A stretch of 57,554 nt of DNA from assembly GCA_030431515.1 (NCBI GenBank), contig JAUIIX010000012.1, forward strand, positions 1 to 57,554, read 5' to 3'. A program made the position numbers and the translations under genes. Under the pieces are notes generated by a model, which saw only the letters and a list, made by a program, of their open reading frames with translations, was not told the origin of the DNA and made no database searches. This document shows positions 18,573 through 27,628 of the stretch, piece after piece (positions within the stretch are counted from its first letter, which is position 1; each line of letters begins with the position of its first letter). The DNA comes from a bacterium. Its GTDB lineage: Bacteria > Bacteroidota > Ignavibacteria > Kapaibacteriales > UBA2268.

Positions 18573-19276
18573 AAAAAATTAATGAACTAAATGTATTAAT
18601 AACAGGTGGAACTCGAGGAATTGGATTAGCCACTGCAATATTACTATCTAATAAAGTAAGCAAAGTTTTTGTTTGTGGTAGAAATTATAGCAATGCTGAA
18701 TTACTTGATAAGCACAAAGTTGAATTTATCAAAACTGATTTAACAAAAGAAAATGAAATAGTTGACTTACACAACTCAATTGCAAGTAAAAATATAAAAA
18801 TTGATGTTTTAATTAATAATGCTGGATTTGCATTCTTTAAACCATTTTTAGAAACTGATATTAAAGAAGTAAGAGATTTATTTGAAATTAATTTCTTTAG
18901 TGTATATAATTGTATAAATTCATTTTTACCAGATATGATTTCAAACAATTATGGTAAAATTATAAATATTAATTCTGTAGTTACTAAAAAAGTATTCCCA
19001 TTTAACACTTCTTACTCTGCTACAAAATTAGCTTTAAAGGGCTTGACTAGTTCGCTAAGACAAGAAGTGCGAAGCAAAGGAGTTGATATAATTGATGTTT
19101 ATCCTGGTGCTACAGAAACAGATCTATGGGATAAAAACACAATAGACCAAAGAGAAGGTAGAATGATGGAAATTGAGGATGTTGCTCAAGGCATATATTC
19201 TGTTTTAGAATTATCTATGAATAGTAGATTAATTCCAGAAGAAATAACGTTAAGACCTAAACTTGGTGATTTATGA
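18569..19276 (+). CDS. Short-chain dehydrogenase/reductase
   Basis: This encodes 235 residues. It is a classical SDR with the cofactor motif TGGTRGIG (residues about 12-19), NNAG near 87, an active-site Ser in INSVVTK and YSATK (catalytic Tyr/Lys) near 149-153. After the catalytic region, DVYPGATETDLW is typical of SDRs that accept small oxo substrates. The substrate cannot be deduced. It overlaps both neighbours by 4 bases (ATGA-type junctions), so it is translated with tsaB and the MEMO gene. Confidence 0.93.
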   Translation: MKKINELNVLITGGTRGIGLATAILLSNKVSKVFVCGRNYSNAELLDKHKVEFIKTDLTKENEIVDLHNSIASKNIKIDVLINNAGFAFFKPFLETDIKEVRDLFEINFFSVYNCINSFLPDMISNNYGKIININSVVTKKVFPFNTSYSATKLALKGLTSSLRQEVRSKGVDIIDVYPGATETDLWDKNTIDQREGRMMEIEDVAQGIYSVLELSMNSRLIPEEITLRPKLGDL

Positions 19277-20472
19277 TTGATCAAATAATTCCAAAATTAA
19301 GAAGTGATTTAAAATATAATCAAATTGAACAAAATGGAGTTATTTTATTTGTTGTTTTTGATGAAATAGGTCTTATTCAACAACCAGTCGCTTTTCACGA
19401 AACTGAATTAGCTATATTAAAATTGATTGATGGAAATTCAAGTATCGAAATAATTCTTCAGAATTTGAATAATCCAAAAATAAGTACATATGATTTAATC
19501 GGATTTATTAATTTATTAGTTCAAAATAATTTTTTAGATACTGAAGATGTTCTAACTGCTAAAGAAAGAATAAAGAATTATTTAAAATCAAGTATAAAAG
19601 AAAGTGTATGTAATGGTAGTACTTACCCGAATGATCCTTATGAATTGAAAAAATATTTGAATTATATGTTAAATTCTTCGAAGAAGTCGGACATTAAATT
19701 TGATGGAATAATGGCTCCTCATTTAGATTATAGAACAGGACCAAACACACATTCAACCTATGCAAGAGCATTTAATTCTTTAGACACAGAAGATATAGAA
19801 CTAATAGTTTTATTTGGAACAGCACATTATAGATCTACAAATGATTTTATGTTTACTAAAAAAAATTACAAAACTCCTTTAGGAATAATTGATACTGACA
19901 AAGAATTCTTAAACTTATTAGAAGCAAATTGCAATATTCATTATGATGATTTAGCTCATATTAATGAACATTCCTTAGAATTACACATTGTTTTATTACA
20001 ACATATATTTAATAATAAAAAAATAAAAGTATTACCTATATTAACAGGTACTACTTATGAATATTTTAAATCTAACAATTCACCAAATAAAAATGAAGAG
20101 TACTTAGCATTTATTGATAATTTTAAGAATACTTTAACCCAATATAATAAAAAAACATTATTTTTAGCGAGCGGTGATTTATGCCATATTGGACAAAAGT
20201 TTGGAGACACTGAAGATGCTGCTATTCTCGAACAAGATATAAAATTATTTGATGATAAATTAATAAACTCAATTCAAAATAATAATAAAGACGACTTTTT
20301 CCAGTTAGTGAATACTCAATTTGAATCAAAAAGAGTGTGTGGTACATTTCCATTTTATGTCATTCAAGATATAATGAACCCAACTCAAATAGACAAACTA
20401 AACTATAACTTTTGGTACGAAAAAGAAACTAAATCAGCAGTTTCAATATGTAGTATGGGTCTAAAATATTAG
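19273..20472 (+). CDS. MEMO-family protein (AmmeMemoRadiSam system protein B type) with N-terminal domain
   Basis: This encodes 399 residues. From about residue 148 it is a MEMO1-like domain related to class III extradiol dioxygenases: GIMAPHLDYRTG, LFGTAHYRS, NEHSLELHIVLLQHIF and LASGDLCHIG give the conserved His/Asp set. The first 110 residues form a separate domain with FHETELAILKLIDGNSSIEIILQNL, which looks like a PqqD-like small winged helix. This two-part architecture is known in other phyla. MEMO-like proteins often occur with an AMMECR1 protein and a radical SAM enzyme, but neither is here. It ends the mutS2-mfd-tsaB run. Confidence 0.85.
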   Translation: MIDQIIPKLRSDLKYNQIEQNGVILFVVFDEIGLIQQPVAFHETELAILKLIDGNSSIEIILQNLNNPKISTYDLIGFINLLVQNNFLDTEDVLTAKERIKNYLKSSIKESVCNGSTYPNDPYELKKYLNYMLNSSKKSDIKFDGIMAPHLDYRTGPNTHSTYARAFNSLDTEDIELIVLFGTAHYRSTNDFMFTKKNYKTPLGIIDTDKEFLNLLEANCNIHYDDLAHINEHSLELHIVLLQHIFNNKKIKVLPILTGTTYEYFKSNNSPNKNEEYLAFIDNFKNTLTQYNKKTLFLASGDLCHIGQKFGDTEDAAILEQDIKLFDDKLINSIQNNNKDDFFQLVNTQFESKRVCGTFPFYVIQDIMNPTQIDKLNYNFWYEKETKSAVSICSMGLKY

Positions 20473-20890
20473 ATTATAGTGAATATTTTTTAACCATTTG
20501 AACATAGTCTGTTTAAATACAGCCATAATATTTACCCATAAACCACTATTAATCAATCACATTTTCTATATTTTGCACTTTTATAAATTAACCATTTTGG
20601 CTAATAAATAAGTGAATGAATAATATTCTCCACATTTTTTATTCATTATTATCAAATCTTTATTTCTGACATAACCACTCTATCTTATTTTTTTACAATT
20701 ACTTATATATCGCTTTTTTGCAATTTATTTTTTTTGGCACGAATTATTCATTAGTGAATTTTGAGATTTTAAAAAATATTTGTGTTCAAAGTTAAACATA
20801 GATAAAAATAAAATTAGAATTGAATTGGCACACTGATTGAAAAGTGTGTTGTATATATTCATTAGAATAAAAAATTTTATTAATTCACAC
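20473..20890. other. Noncoding region upstream of the flagellin genes
   Basis: This is an AT-rich gap of about 420 bases with no credible gene. Two copies of TTGGCAC (20734-20740 and 20825-20831) are each followed, 5 or 23 bases later, by a tattcattag-like string. The second copy overlaps a short inverted repeat, cacact / agtgtg (20829-20834 and 20843-20848). These are probably promoter or leader elements of the flagellin genes. Nothing else was seen. Confidence 0.5.
20825..20840 (+). promoter_or_regulatory. Possible sigma-54-like promoter for flagellin
   Basis: TTGGCAC-N5-TTGA gives GG, ten bases, then GA, against the sigma-54 pattern GG-N10-GC, so it misses one key base. It sits about 60 bases before the flagellin ATG. 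Flagellin genes are often controlled by sigma-54 or sigma-28; no sigma-28 pattern was clear here. This is a weak call. Confidence 0.3.
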
Positions 20891-20901
20891 GGAGGTGGAA
20901 T

Positions 20902-21837
20902 ATGCCTTTTGGAATAGGAGGAAACTCCAGAATCAGAACTAATATTTCCGCACTTAATGCCTACAACTCATTAGAAGTATCTAATAGAGATATATCAAAC
21001 AGGCAATTAAGATTATCTACAGGTAAGCGTATCAACAACGCTGCTGATGATGTTGCTGGATATATTACATCGCGTGCCTTGAAAGCAAGAAATGGTGCAT
21101 TAAGTGCTTCATTAAAAGCGGTTGGTGATGCTCAAAATACTTCTTATATCATAATGGATTCATTAGAAAACATTGCGAACTTAGTAGAAGATATTAAAAA
21201 TTCAACAGCTTCTGCAACTTCAGGTGTACAAGGTACTGCAGAAAAAGTTGCTTTAGCCAAAGCTGCATCTAGAATGGTTTCACAAATTCAAACAATTGTT
21301 GATTCAACAGTTTTTGGAGGAAGACAATTAATTGATGGTGGCTTCTCAGCAGAATTCGTAATTGCGACAAATGCTGTAAACAACCTAATTACACTTGCTT
21401 TAGATATGACAACGTCGAATGAAGATTTCAACGTTTCTAAAGGAGATTTCAACTTAAATTCTACATCTGTTACAGACTTTGCTGGTATTACCAGTTTAGA
21501 TATGAACAAATTTGATGAAGTTACAGCTGAAAACCTTGGTATATTTGACTCATCAGTAATTGGATTAACTTTAGTTTCTCTTGCTTCTGCAATTGAAAAC
21601 ATTAATAAAGTTGCATCTTATGTCGGTGGTGTTGTAAATAGACTAATTTCTCAAGAGGAAGCACTAAAAGGTCAAATGACTAATTATAAAGCCGCAATCT
21701 CGAGAATTGAAGACTCTGATATAGCATTAGAACAATTAGAATTAGTTAAATCTCAATTCTTACAAAATGCTTCATTGACTTCATTAGCACAAGCAAATTC
21801 AAATCCGCAATCTTTCTTACAATTATTACAAAGTTAA
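20902..21837 (+). CDS. Flagellin (first of a tandem pair)
   Basis: This encodes 311 residues. It forms the flagellar filament after export by the flagellar type III apparatus. The N-terminal D0/D1 region has QLRLSTGKRINNAADDVAGY and TAEKVALAKAASRMVSQIQTIVDSTVFGGRQLIDG. The C-terminal D1/D0 region has RISQEE-like helices, RIEDSDIALEQLELVKSQFL and ASLTSLAQANSNPQSFLQLL. Only about 90 residues lie between, so there is no large D2/D3 insert. A strong Shine-Dalgarno GGAGGTGG precedes the ATG, unlike most genes here. The paralogue follows after 48 bases. No other flagellar gene is in the window. Confidence 0.95.
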   Translation: MPFGIGGNSRIRTNISALNAYNSLEVSNRDISNRQLRLSTGKRINNAADDVAGYITSRALKARNGALSASLKAVGDAQNTSYIIMDSLENIANLVEDIKNSTASATSGVQGTAEKVALAKAASRMVSQIQTIVDSTVFGGRQLIDGGFSAEFVIATNAVNNLITLALDMTTSNEDFNVSKGDFNLNSTSVTDFAGITSLDMNKFDEVTAENLGIFDSSVIGLTLVSLASAIENINKVASYVGGVVNRLISQEEALKGQMTNYKAAISRIEDSDIALEQLELVKSQFLQNASLTSLAQANSNPQSFLQLLQS

Positions 21838-21885
21838 TAATGATAGTTTGGTGGTATAAATTTATGTTAATCAAGGAGGATAAAC

Positions 21886-22821
21886 ATGCCTTTTTCAACA
21901 GGTTCTAACTCAAGAATTAGAACAAATATAGCTTCGGAACTTGCATATAATGCAATGTCATCGGCTAATAAACAAATATCAAAAGAACAGTTGAGATTAT
22001 CAACGGGTTTGAGAATTAATAATGCTTCTGATGATGTTGCAGGATATATAACAGCAAGAGCATTAGAGTCCAGAAATGGTATTATTAAGTCTTCAATTAA
22101 TATTGTTGGTGATGCTCAAAACGTTGCTAATATATCAATGGATGCTTATGAAAATATAGCAGATATGATAAAAGAAATTCGTAAGCATACTGCTACAGCA
22201 ACTTCTGGTGCAATGGGTACAAATGAAAAAGTTGCACTTTCAAAAGCTGCATATAGGATGGCACAACAAATTCAAACAATTGTAGATTCATCAGTTTTTG
22301 GTGGAAGACAATTAATTGATGGTACATATTCAGCTAATTTCTTTGTGGGAACAAATTCACAGAATAGCTTATTAACAATTTCAATAAATCTAAAAGATGA
22401 TAACTCAGAATTTGACGTAAATTCACCTTCATTCGATATGAATGCAATGAATATAAGTAATTTTGGTGGTGTTACAGGTTTAGATTTAAGAGAACTAAAT
22501 AATGTAACTTCTAATGATATGGGTATATTCTCAGATACCAATATTGGTTTAACTCTTACATCTCTTGCTAATGCATTAGATAATGTAACTAAAGTTAACT
22601 CATATTTAGGTGGTATATACAATAGACTATCATCACAAGAAGATGTACTACAACAACAAGTAGTGAACTATGATGCTGCTATATCAAGAATACAAGATAC
22701 TGATGTTGCTAAATCTCAATTAGTATTAATTAGAGAGCAATTTTTACAACAAGCATCTTTGACTTCATTATCGCAAGCAAATCAAAATCCTTCTTCTTTT
22801 CTTCAATTAATTAGAGGATAA
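21886..22821 (+). CDS. Flagellin (second of a tandem pair)
   Basis: This encodes 311 residues, the same length as its upstream neighbour. The two share the ends (MPF-G-NSRIRTNI, QLRLSTG-RINNASDDVAGYITARAL, QIQTIVDSSVFGGRQLIDG, and a C-terminal SFLQLIRG), while the surface-exposed middle differs, as expected of duplicated flagellins. It has its own strong ribosome-binding site, AAGGAGGA at 21873-21880. The stop lies 28 bases from the convergent polA stop, and no clear terminator hairpin is visible between them. The two genes are probably cotranscribed from the promoter region before the first. Confidence 0.95.
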   Translation: MPFSTGSNSRIRTNIASELAYNAMSSANKQISKEQLRLSTGLRINNASDDVAGYITARALESRNGIIKSSINIVGDAQNVANISMDAYENIADMIKEIRKHTATATSGAMGTNEKVALSKAAYRMAQQIQTIVDSSVFGGRQLIDGTYSANFFVGTNSQNSLLTISINLKDDNSEFDVNSPSFDMNAMNISNFGGVTGLDLRELNNVTSNDMGIFSDTNIGLTLTSLANALDNVTKVNSYLGGIYNRLSSQEDVLQQQVVNYDAAISRIQDTDVAKSQLVLIREQFLQQASLTSLSQANQNPSSFLQLIRG

Positions 22822-22849
22822 GATTATGATTTTGTATTATTTAAATAAA

Positions 22850-25612
22850 TTAATGAGCTAAATACCAGTTTTCTCCGAATCCTGTTTCAACCAAAACTGG
22901 TACTTCTCCAAGTTTTAAAGAGTCCTGCATTAGTTCGACAACTAATTCAGTTAGTTTATTCAAGTCCTTTTTATGCACTTCGAATAACAACTCATCGTGA
23001 ATTTGGAGTATCATCTTAGCATCTATTTTTATTTCTTGTAATGCTTTGTGTATAGCAATCATTGCTAATTTAATCATATCAGAAGCAGTTCCTTGTATAG
23101 GAAGGTTTATTGCTGCTCTTTCGTCTTGTGAACGAATATTATGATTTGAATGATTGATGTTTTTAAAATATCTTCTTCGACCACAAAGTGTTTCTGTGTA
23201 TAGTTTTTCTTTAGTTGATTCTATTGTATTATCCATAAAACTTTTAATTCCTGGATAAGATTCAAAATAGTTTTCAATTATTTCTTTTGCTTTTGCTCTT
23301 GAAATACCAAGTCGTTGAGATAATCCATAAGTTCCTAATCCGTACATAATACCAAAATTTACGGTTTTTGCGACTCTTCTATCATCACTTGTTACATCTT
23401 CTAATTTCTTATTGAATAATTTAGATGAAGTTGCAGAGTGAATGTCCACCCCATTTTTAAATGCATCAATTAGATGTGAATCATTCGAAAAATAAGCCAT
23501 AATCCTTAATTCAATCTGAGAATAATCAGCAGAAAATATAACATAATCATTATTTTTTGGTATAAAAGACTTTCTTATTTCCTTCCCAAAATCTGTTTTA
23601 ATAGGAATATTCTGCAAATTTGGATTAGTCGAAGATAATCTTCCAGTACTCGCAACTGTCTGATTAAATGTTGAATGTAGTCTTCCAGTCTTTTTATTAA
23701 TTAACTTAGGTAATGCAGTTACATAAGTAGAGTTTAACTTAGTTAATGATCTATACTCTACAATTTTTTTTGCGATATCAAAAGATTGACTTAACTCAGT
23801 TAATACTTGATTGTCAGTGCTGTATCCGGTTTTAGTTTTTTTAATTACAGGTAAGCCCATTTTCTCAAACAAAACATCACCTAACTGTTTTGGTGAATCC
23901 AAATTAAACTCCAATCCAGTTTCATCAAATATTTCTGCTTTTATTCTATCTGCTTCTTTAGTGAGTTCAATTTCAATAATCTTTAATTCATTTTTATCTA
24001 TCTTAATTCCATTAAATTCCATCTCAGTTAATACTTCAACCATAGGAAATTCAATATCATAAGCTAATTTGTGCATTCCTTCTTTTTCAATTTCTTTTTC
24101 CAATTTATTTTTTAACTTTAAAGTTATATCTGCATCTTCACAAGCATAATCTTTTATTTCTTGTGGAGTTAATTCCTTCATTGTAATTTGAGTTTTTTTA
24201 TTCTCCCCTATTAATGAAGTAATTTTAACCGGTTTGTAGTTTAACCATTTTAGAGATAAATCATCCATATTATGCTTATCATCTGGATTTAAAACATAAC
24301 TTGCCAACATTGTATCAAAAGAAATTGGAGAAACAATTATATCATGTCTTCTTAATATCAATGAATCAAACTTAGAGTTTTGTCCAATTTTATTAATATT
24401 TTTATTTTCTAAAATTGGCTTCAATTTTTTAGCAACTAAGTCTATTGCTAATGTATCAACTTCTATTTTTTCAGAAAATAAATCTTCTTTTTGATCAGAA
24501 CTAAGTCCAATATAATATGCTTCATTTTCTTTAATTGATAGGGCAATTCCAACAATTTCACAAGTCATTGTATTTAAAGAATCAGTTTCCAAATCAAAAG
24601 AAATTTCTTTAGCTTTATTTAATTTTTCAAGTAAATTATCTAAATCAACCTCATTAACAATTAACTTATAATTAACCTTATCATCGTTAAATTCTTGAAT
24701 AGTAATATCTTCTTTAAATTCAATATTTGTTTCACTTTTTAGTGCTTTTTCTTGCCATTTTCTTCTTAAAGTTGTAAATCCAACTTCTTGAAAGAACTTA
24801 TCTAATGAATGAAAATCTGCTTCTTTCAAAAGTGCATCTTCTAATTTAAAATCAATAGGACAATCAATTTTAATAGTAACGAGTTTTTTAGACAAAAAAG
24901 CCATTTCTTTATCAGTTTCAAGTTTAGTTTTTACTGCTTTTTTTGTTATTTTTTCTAAATTGTCATACAATCCTTCCAAAGACCCGTATTCTTGAATCAA
25001 AGGAAAAGCTGTTTTCTCCCCTATTCCTTTAACTCCTGGAATATTATCAACGGAATCCCCTATTAATGCTTGAACATCAATCACCTGCTCAGGTGTAACA
25101 CCAAATTTTTCTCTAACTTCATCATAATCTATTAATTGCAGATCTTCAGATTTAGAAGTAGGTCTTAAAAGCTTTATATTTTCATCAACTAATTGCATAA
25201 AATCTTTATCAGAAGTCAAACAAAAAGTTTTAATATTTTCTTTAGAAGCATTTTTTGCTAATGTTCCAATAATATCATCTGCCTCAAAACCATCTAATTC
25301 ATATTGTGGAATATTAAGATGCTTCAACAACTCCTTAATTTTCAATAGTTGAGGAGCTAAGTCTTCTGGAAACTCTGCTCTATTAGCTTTATACTGATCG
25401 TAGATCGTATCTCTAAAAGTCGGTGCTGATGTATCAAAAACAACAACTATATTTTCAGGATTTTCAGAATCAAGTAACTTAGTAATAATATTTGTAAACC
25501 CAAATATTGCTCCAGTTGGCATTCCGTCAGGAGAAGAAAGACCAGATTTGAACATTGCATGATAAGCTCTAAAAACCAAAGACATTCCATCAATCAAATA
25601 TAATTTATTCAT
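22850..25612 (-). CDS. polA: DNA polymerase I
   Basis: This encodes 920 residues. It fills gaps and removes primers in replication and excision repair. The 5' nuclease domain begins LIDGMSLVFRAYHAMF and includes GFEADDIIGTLA and GVKGIGEKTA. The 3'-5' proofreading domain retains the acidic DxE motif in SFDLETDSL near 337, so proofreading is probably active. The polymerase domain has STGRLSSTNPNLQNIP, DYSQIELRI near 697, RRVAKTVNFGIMYG and QIHDEL near 870, ending in GFGENWYLAH. The length and all three domains are typical. A purine-rich gtggaaaa precedes the start. Confidence 0.97.
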   Translation of the reverse strand: MNKLYLIDGMSLVFRAYHAMFKSGLSSPDGMPTGAIFGFTNIITKLLDSENPENIVVVFDTSAPTFRDTIYDQYKANRAEFPEDLAPQLLKIKELLKHLNIPQYELDGFEADDIIGTLAKNASKENIKTFCLTSDKDFMQLVDENIKLLRPTSKSEDLQLIDYDEVREKFGVTPEQVIDVQALIGDSVDNIPGVKGIGEKTAFPLIQEYGSLEGLYDNLEKITKKAVKTKLETDKEMAFLSKKLVTIKIDCPIDFKLEDALLKEADFHSLDKFFQEVGFTTLRRKWQEKALKSETNIEFKEDITIQEFNDDKVNYKLIVNEVDLDNLLEKLNKAKEISFDLETDSLNTMTCEIVGIALSIKENEAYYIGLSSDQKEDLFSEKIEVDTLAIDLVAKKLKPILENKNINKIGQNSKFDSLILRRHDIIVSPISFDTMLASYVLNPDDKHNMDDLSLKWLNYKPVKITSLIGENKKTQITMKELTPQEIKDYACEDADITLKLKNKLEKEIEKEGMHKLAYDIEFPMVEVLTEMEFNGIKIDKNELKIIEIELTKEADRIKAEIFDETGLEFNLDSPKQLGDVLFEKMGLPVIKKTKTGYSTDNQVLTELSQSFDIAKKIVEYRSLTKLNSTYVTALPKLINKKTGRLHSTFNQTVASTGRLSSTNPNLQNIPIKTDFGKEIRKSFIPKNNDYVIFSADYSQIELRIMAYFSNDSHLIDAFKNGVDIHSATSSKLFNKKLEDVTSDDRRVAKTVNFGIMYGLGTYGLSQRLGISRAKAKEIIENYFESYPGIKSFMDNTIESTKEKLYTETLCGRRRYFKNINHSNHNIRSQDERAAINLPIQGTASDMIKLAMIAIHKALQEIKIDAKMILQIHDELLFEVHKKDLNKLTELVVELMQDSLKLGEVPVLVETGFGENWYLAH

Positions 25613-26053
25613 TTTTCCACTTTTAATATTATTATTTTCAAAATTACATAATTTTAAATAAATACTAAAAATAATTTCTAAAGGAATTCTATATTGTTTG
25701 ATTTATTCAATAATTTATTAATTAAGTGAGTGTCATTCTTCGATAAGAATAACGAATGGCATTTCGACTCCACTCAATGACCGAAGAAATTGCATTTTTT
25801 CAAAGAACTGGGTTATTAATTGTAATAAATATTTCGCACCTACGGAGCTTTATTTGTTTTTTGATTTTTCTATTTACAAACATTTTGCACCTAAAGACTC
25901 AATTTTCGATTAATGTAGAAGGTCGTTTGAATTTTCTGGGAAATTCTTCGGCTACGCCTCAGAATGACTTAGAGTTTTTTACTGAATATTCCGCTTTGCT
26001 CTGAATAACGGAAATAGAAAGAATAGATTCAACGCTTCTCTCTGAATTATTAT
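25613..26053. repeat. Intergenic region with a degenerate HSERSEES-type repeat copy
   Basis: This gap between polA and an M16 gene has no credible gene. It carries the same repeat family found at 6.2-7.0 kb in the same order but decayed. A catttcgactccactcaatg block is at 25758-25777, and gcattttttcaaagaactgggtt at about 25792-25814. A divergent stretch of about 115 bases follows, then a gaaattcttcggctacgcctcagaatgac block and a ccgctttgctctgaa block (25939-26010). An open frame crossing it is an accident of the repeat. The first 120 bases, next to polA, are plain AT-rich sequence. Confidence 0.8.
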
Positions 26054-26083
26054 ATAAAAAAAGCCGTTGAAATCAACGGCTTT
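26054..26083 (-). terminator. Rho-independent terminator of the M16 peptidase operon
   Basis: A perfect 11-bp stem, aaagccgttga / tcaacggcttt (26060-26070 and 26073-26083), lies 27 bases past the minus-strand stop. On that strand it is followed by a T run. The plus side also has a T-rich flank, so it may work both ways. Confidence 0.9.
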
Positions 26084-26110
26084 GTATTTTTTCTAACAAA
26101 CTTTAAAAGA

Positions 26111-27628
26111 TTATTTGAATAAATCTTCAACTGGAATAATTTTAATTTTCTCAGCTTTGAAATTAATTTTATATGTTGAGATTATTTTATCTTCTTCCAT
26201 TACATCGTCTGGCTTTGGAGTATCATATTCAATTGGACTATCAACATTTGAAACAATTTCTTTTGCAAATTTTCCAGCATCTTTTGTTATAAATGAGAAT
26301 TTAATATCATTATATTGAATGTATTTTTTAATCACTGCATTCACATCTGCTAATGTTAAATTCTTAATCATTTCTCTATAATGTTTGATATAGTTTCCAT
26401 TATCTTCTACACCATAAAATTTACTATCAATTTGATAACCCAAGCGAGTGTAAAGTGCTGGTGCATAATGTAAAGCATATTTATACAAGAATTGTTTAGT
26501 TACATCAAATTGTGCTTGTGTAAGTCCATTATCAACTACTAATTGCAATTCTCTCATCGCTGCTCTTAGTGCAAAATGTCTGTGTTTATGTTGAATTGGT
26601 CTAATCCAAACTTCAAATATTTGCTGAGATCTTGGATTATTTGGCACTGGCATAGAATACGAACCACCATTTAAGAATGCTTCGATATAGGCATAATCAC
26701 CATAATTTAAACCACGCTCTTCTCTTATAACTTCATATAAATGAGAAGATTGATTTCTATGTTCGCCAAACCAAGAACGGAAAATATCTAAAGCATAATA
26801 ATCTTTATCTGCTCTTGTTATCGGAATTGGAAATCCAAAACTGATTGCAGTTGAGTTATTATCTTTTTCAATCATTGTTACATCTAAGCCTTCAATTTTC
26901 TCTGGACTTATCGCTACTTTAGGATTTTCAGTACCTTCTGGAAGTTTTGCTAAATCACTTTCTAATTTAGCAAGGAAAGTATCATCAAAATTTCCAGCTA
27001 ATCCGATTACAAAATTATTTTTGTTAAAGTTAGTTTTGTAAAACTCTTTAACATCTACAATTGTAATAGCTTCAAGTGATGAAATAGTTCCATCTGTTAA
27101 ATGTTGATAAGGTGTACCTTTGAAAACTTCGCCATATAAAACTGCTTTCCCAAGTTCTTCATCAGATGAATAACGTAATTCATTCTTAATATTAGAGATA
27201 ATTTGATTTTTTATTCGAGAAAAATCTTCATTATCAAATTTAGGGTGAAGCAACATATCAGTAAATAAAGTATAGAATAAATCAATATTATCAGTGTGAA
27301 TTCTACCTTTGAAAGTAGTCATTTCTTTATCAATTTTAGCAGAATAAGAACCAGCTATTGGGTCAAGTTTCTCTAAAATTGTAGAATAAGGGTTACTTTT
27401 AGTAGAGCCATCAACCATTAATAAAGCAGTTAGATTAGCTAAGCCCTCTTTACCTTGTGGGTCATTAACTGAACCAACTTTAAACCAAATATTAAATGCA
27501 ATAGTTGGGTCATTTTCTACCTTCATCAAAACTTCTTTTGTAATTACTTGTTCTTCCATTTTTTGCTCTTTTTTACAAGAAATTAAAACTGTTGATACCA
27601 TTAAAATTAAGATTAAATATTGTCTCAT
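26111..27628 (-). CDS. M16-family peptidase-like lipoprotein, non-catalytic partner
   Basis: This encodes 505 residues. The N-terminus MRQYLILILMVSTVLISC is a lipoprotein signal with lipobox LISC ending at Cys18. The fold is M16 (insulinase/pitrilysin): NIWFKVGSVNDPQGKEGLANLTALLM aligns with the active-site helix, but the zinc motif HxxEH is absent. Domain 2 has the late RGLNYGDYAYIEA block. This is the usual inactive half of a bacterial M16 heterodimer, whose active half is the gene just upstream (1-base overlap). It probably acts in the periplasm or at a membrane surface on peptides. A terminator follows. Confidence 0.88.
   Translation of the reverse strand: MRQYLILILMVSTVLISCKKEQKMEEQVITKEVLMKVENDPTIAFNIWFKVGSVNDPQGKEGLANLTALLMVDGSTKSNPYSTILEKLDPIAGSYSAKIDKEMTTFKGRIHTDNIDLFYTLFTDMLLHPKFDNEDFSRIKNQIISNIKNELRYSSDEELGKAVLYGEVFKGTPYQHLTDGTISSLEAITIVDVKEFYKTNFNKNNFVIGLAGNFDDTFLAKLESDLAKLPEGTENPKVAISPEKIEGLDVTMIEKDNNSTAISFGFPIPITRADKDYYALDIFRSWFGEHRNQSSHLYEVIREERGLNYGDYAYIEAFLNGGSYSMPVPNNPRSQQIFEVWIRPIQHKHRHFALRAAMRELQLVVDNGLTQAQFDVTKQFLYKYALHYAPALYTRLGYQIDSKFYGVEDNGNYIKHYREMIKNLTLADVNAVIKKYIQYNDIKFSFITKDAGKFAKEIVSNVDSPIEYDTPKPDDVMEEDKIISTYKINFKAEKIKIIPVEDLFK

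Noticed and set aside
25756-26004. 82-codon frame between polA and the M16 genes
   Set aside because: It runs through the degenerate repeat copy and has no credible start region or family resemblance.
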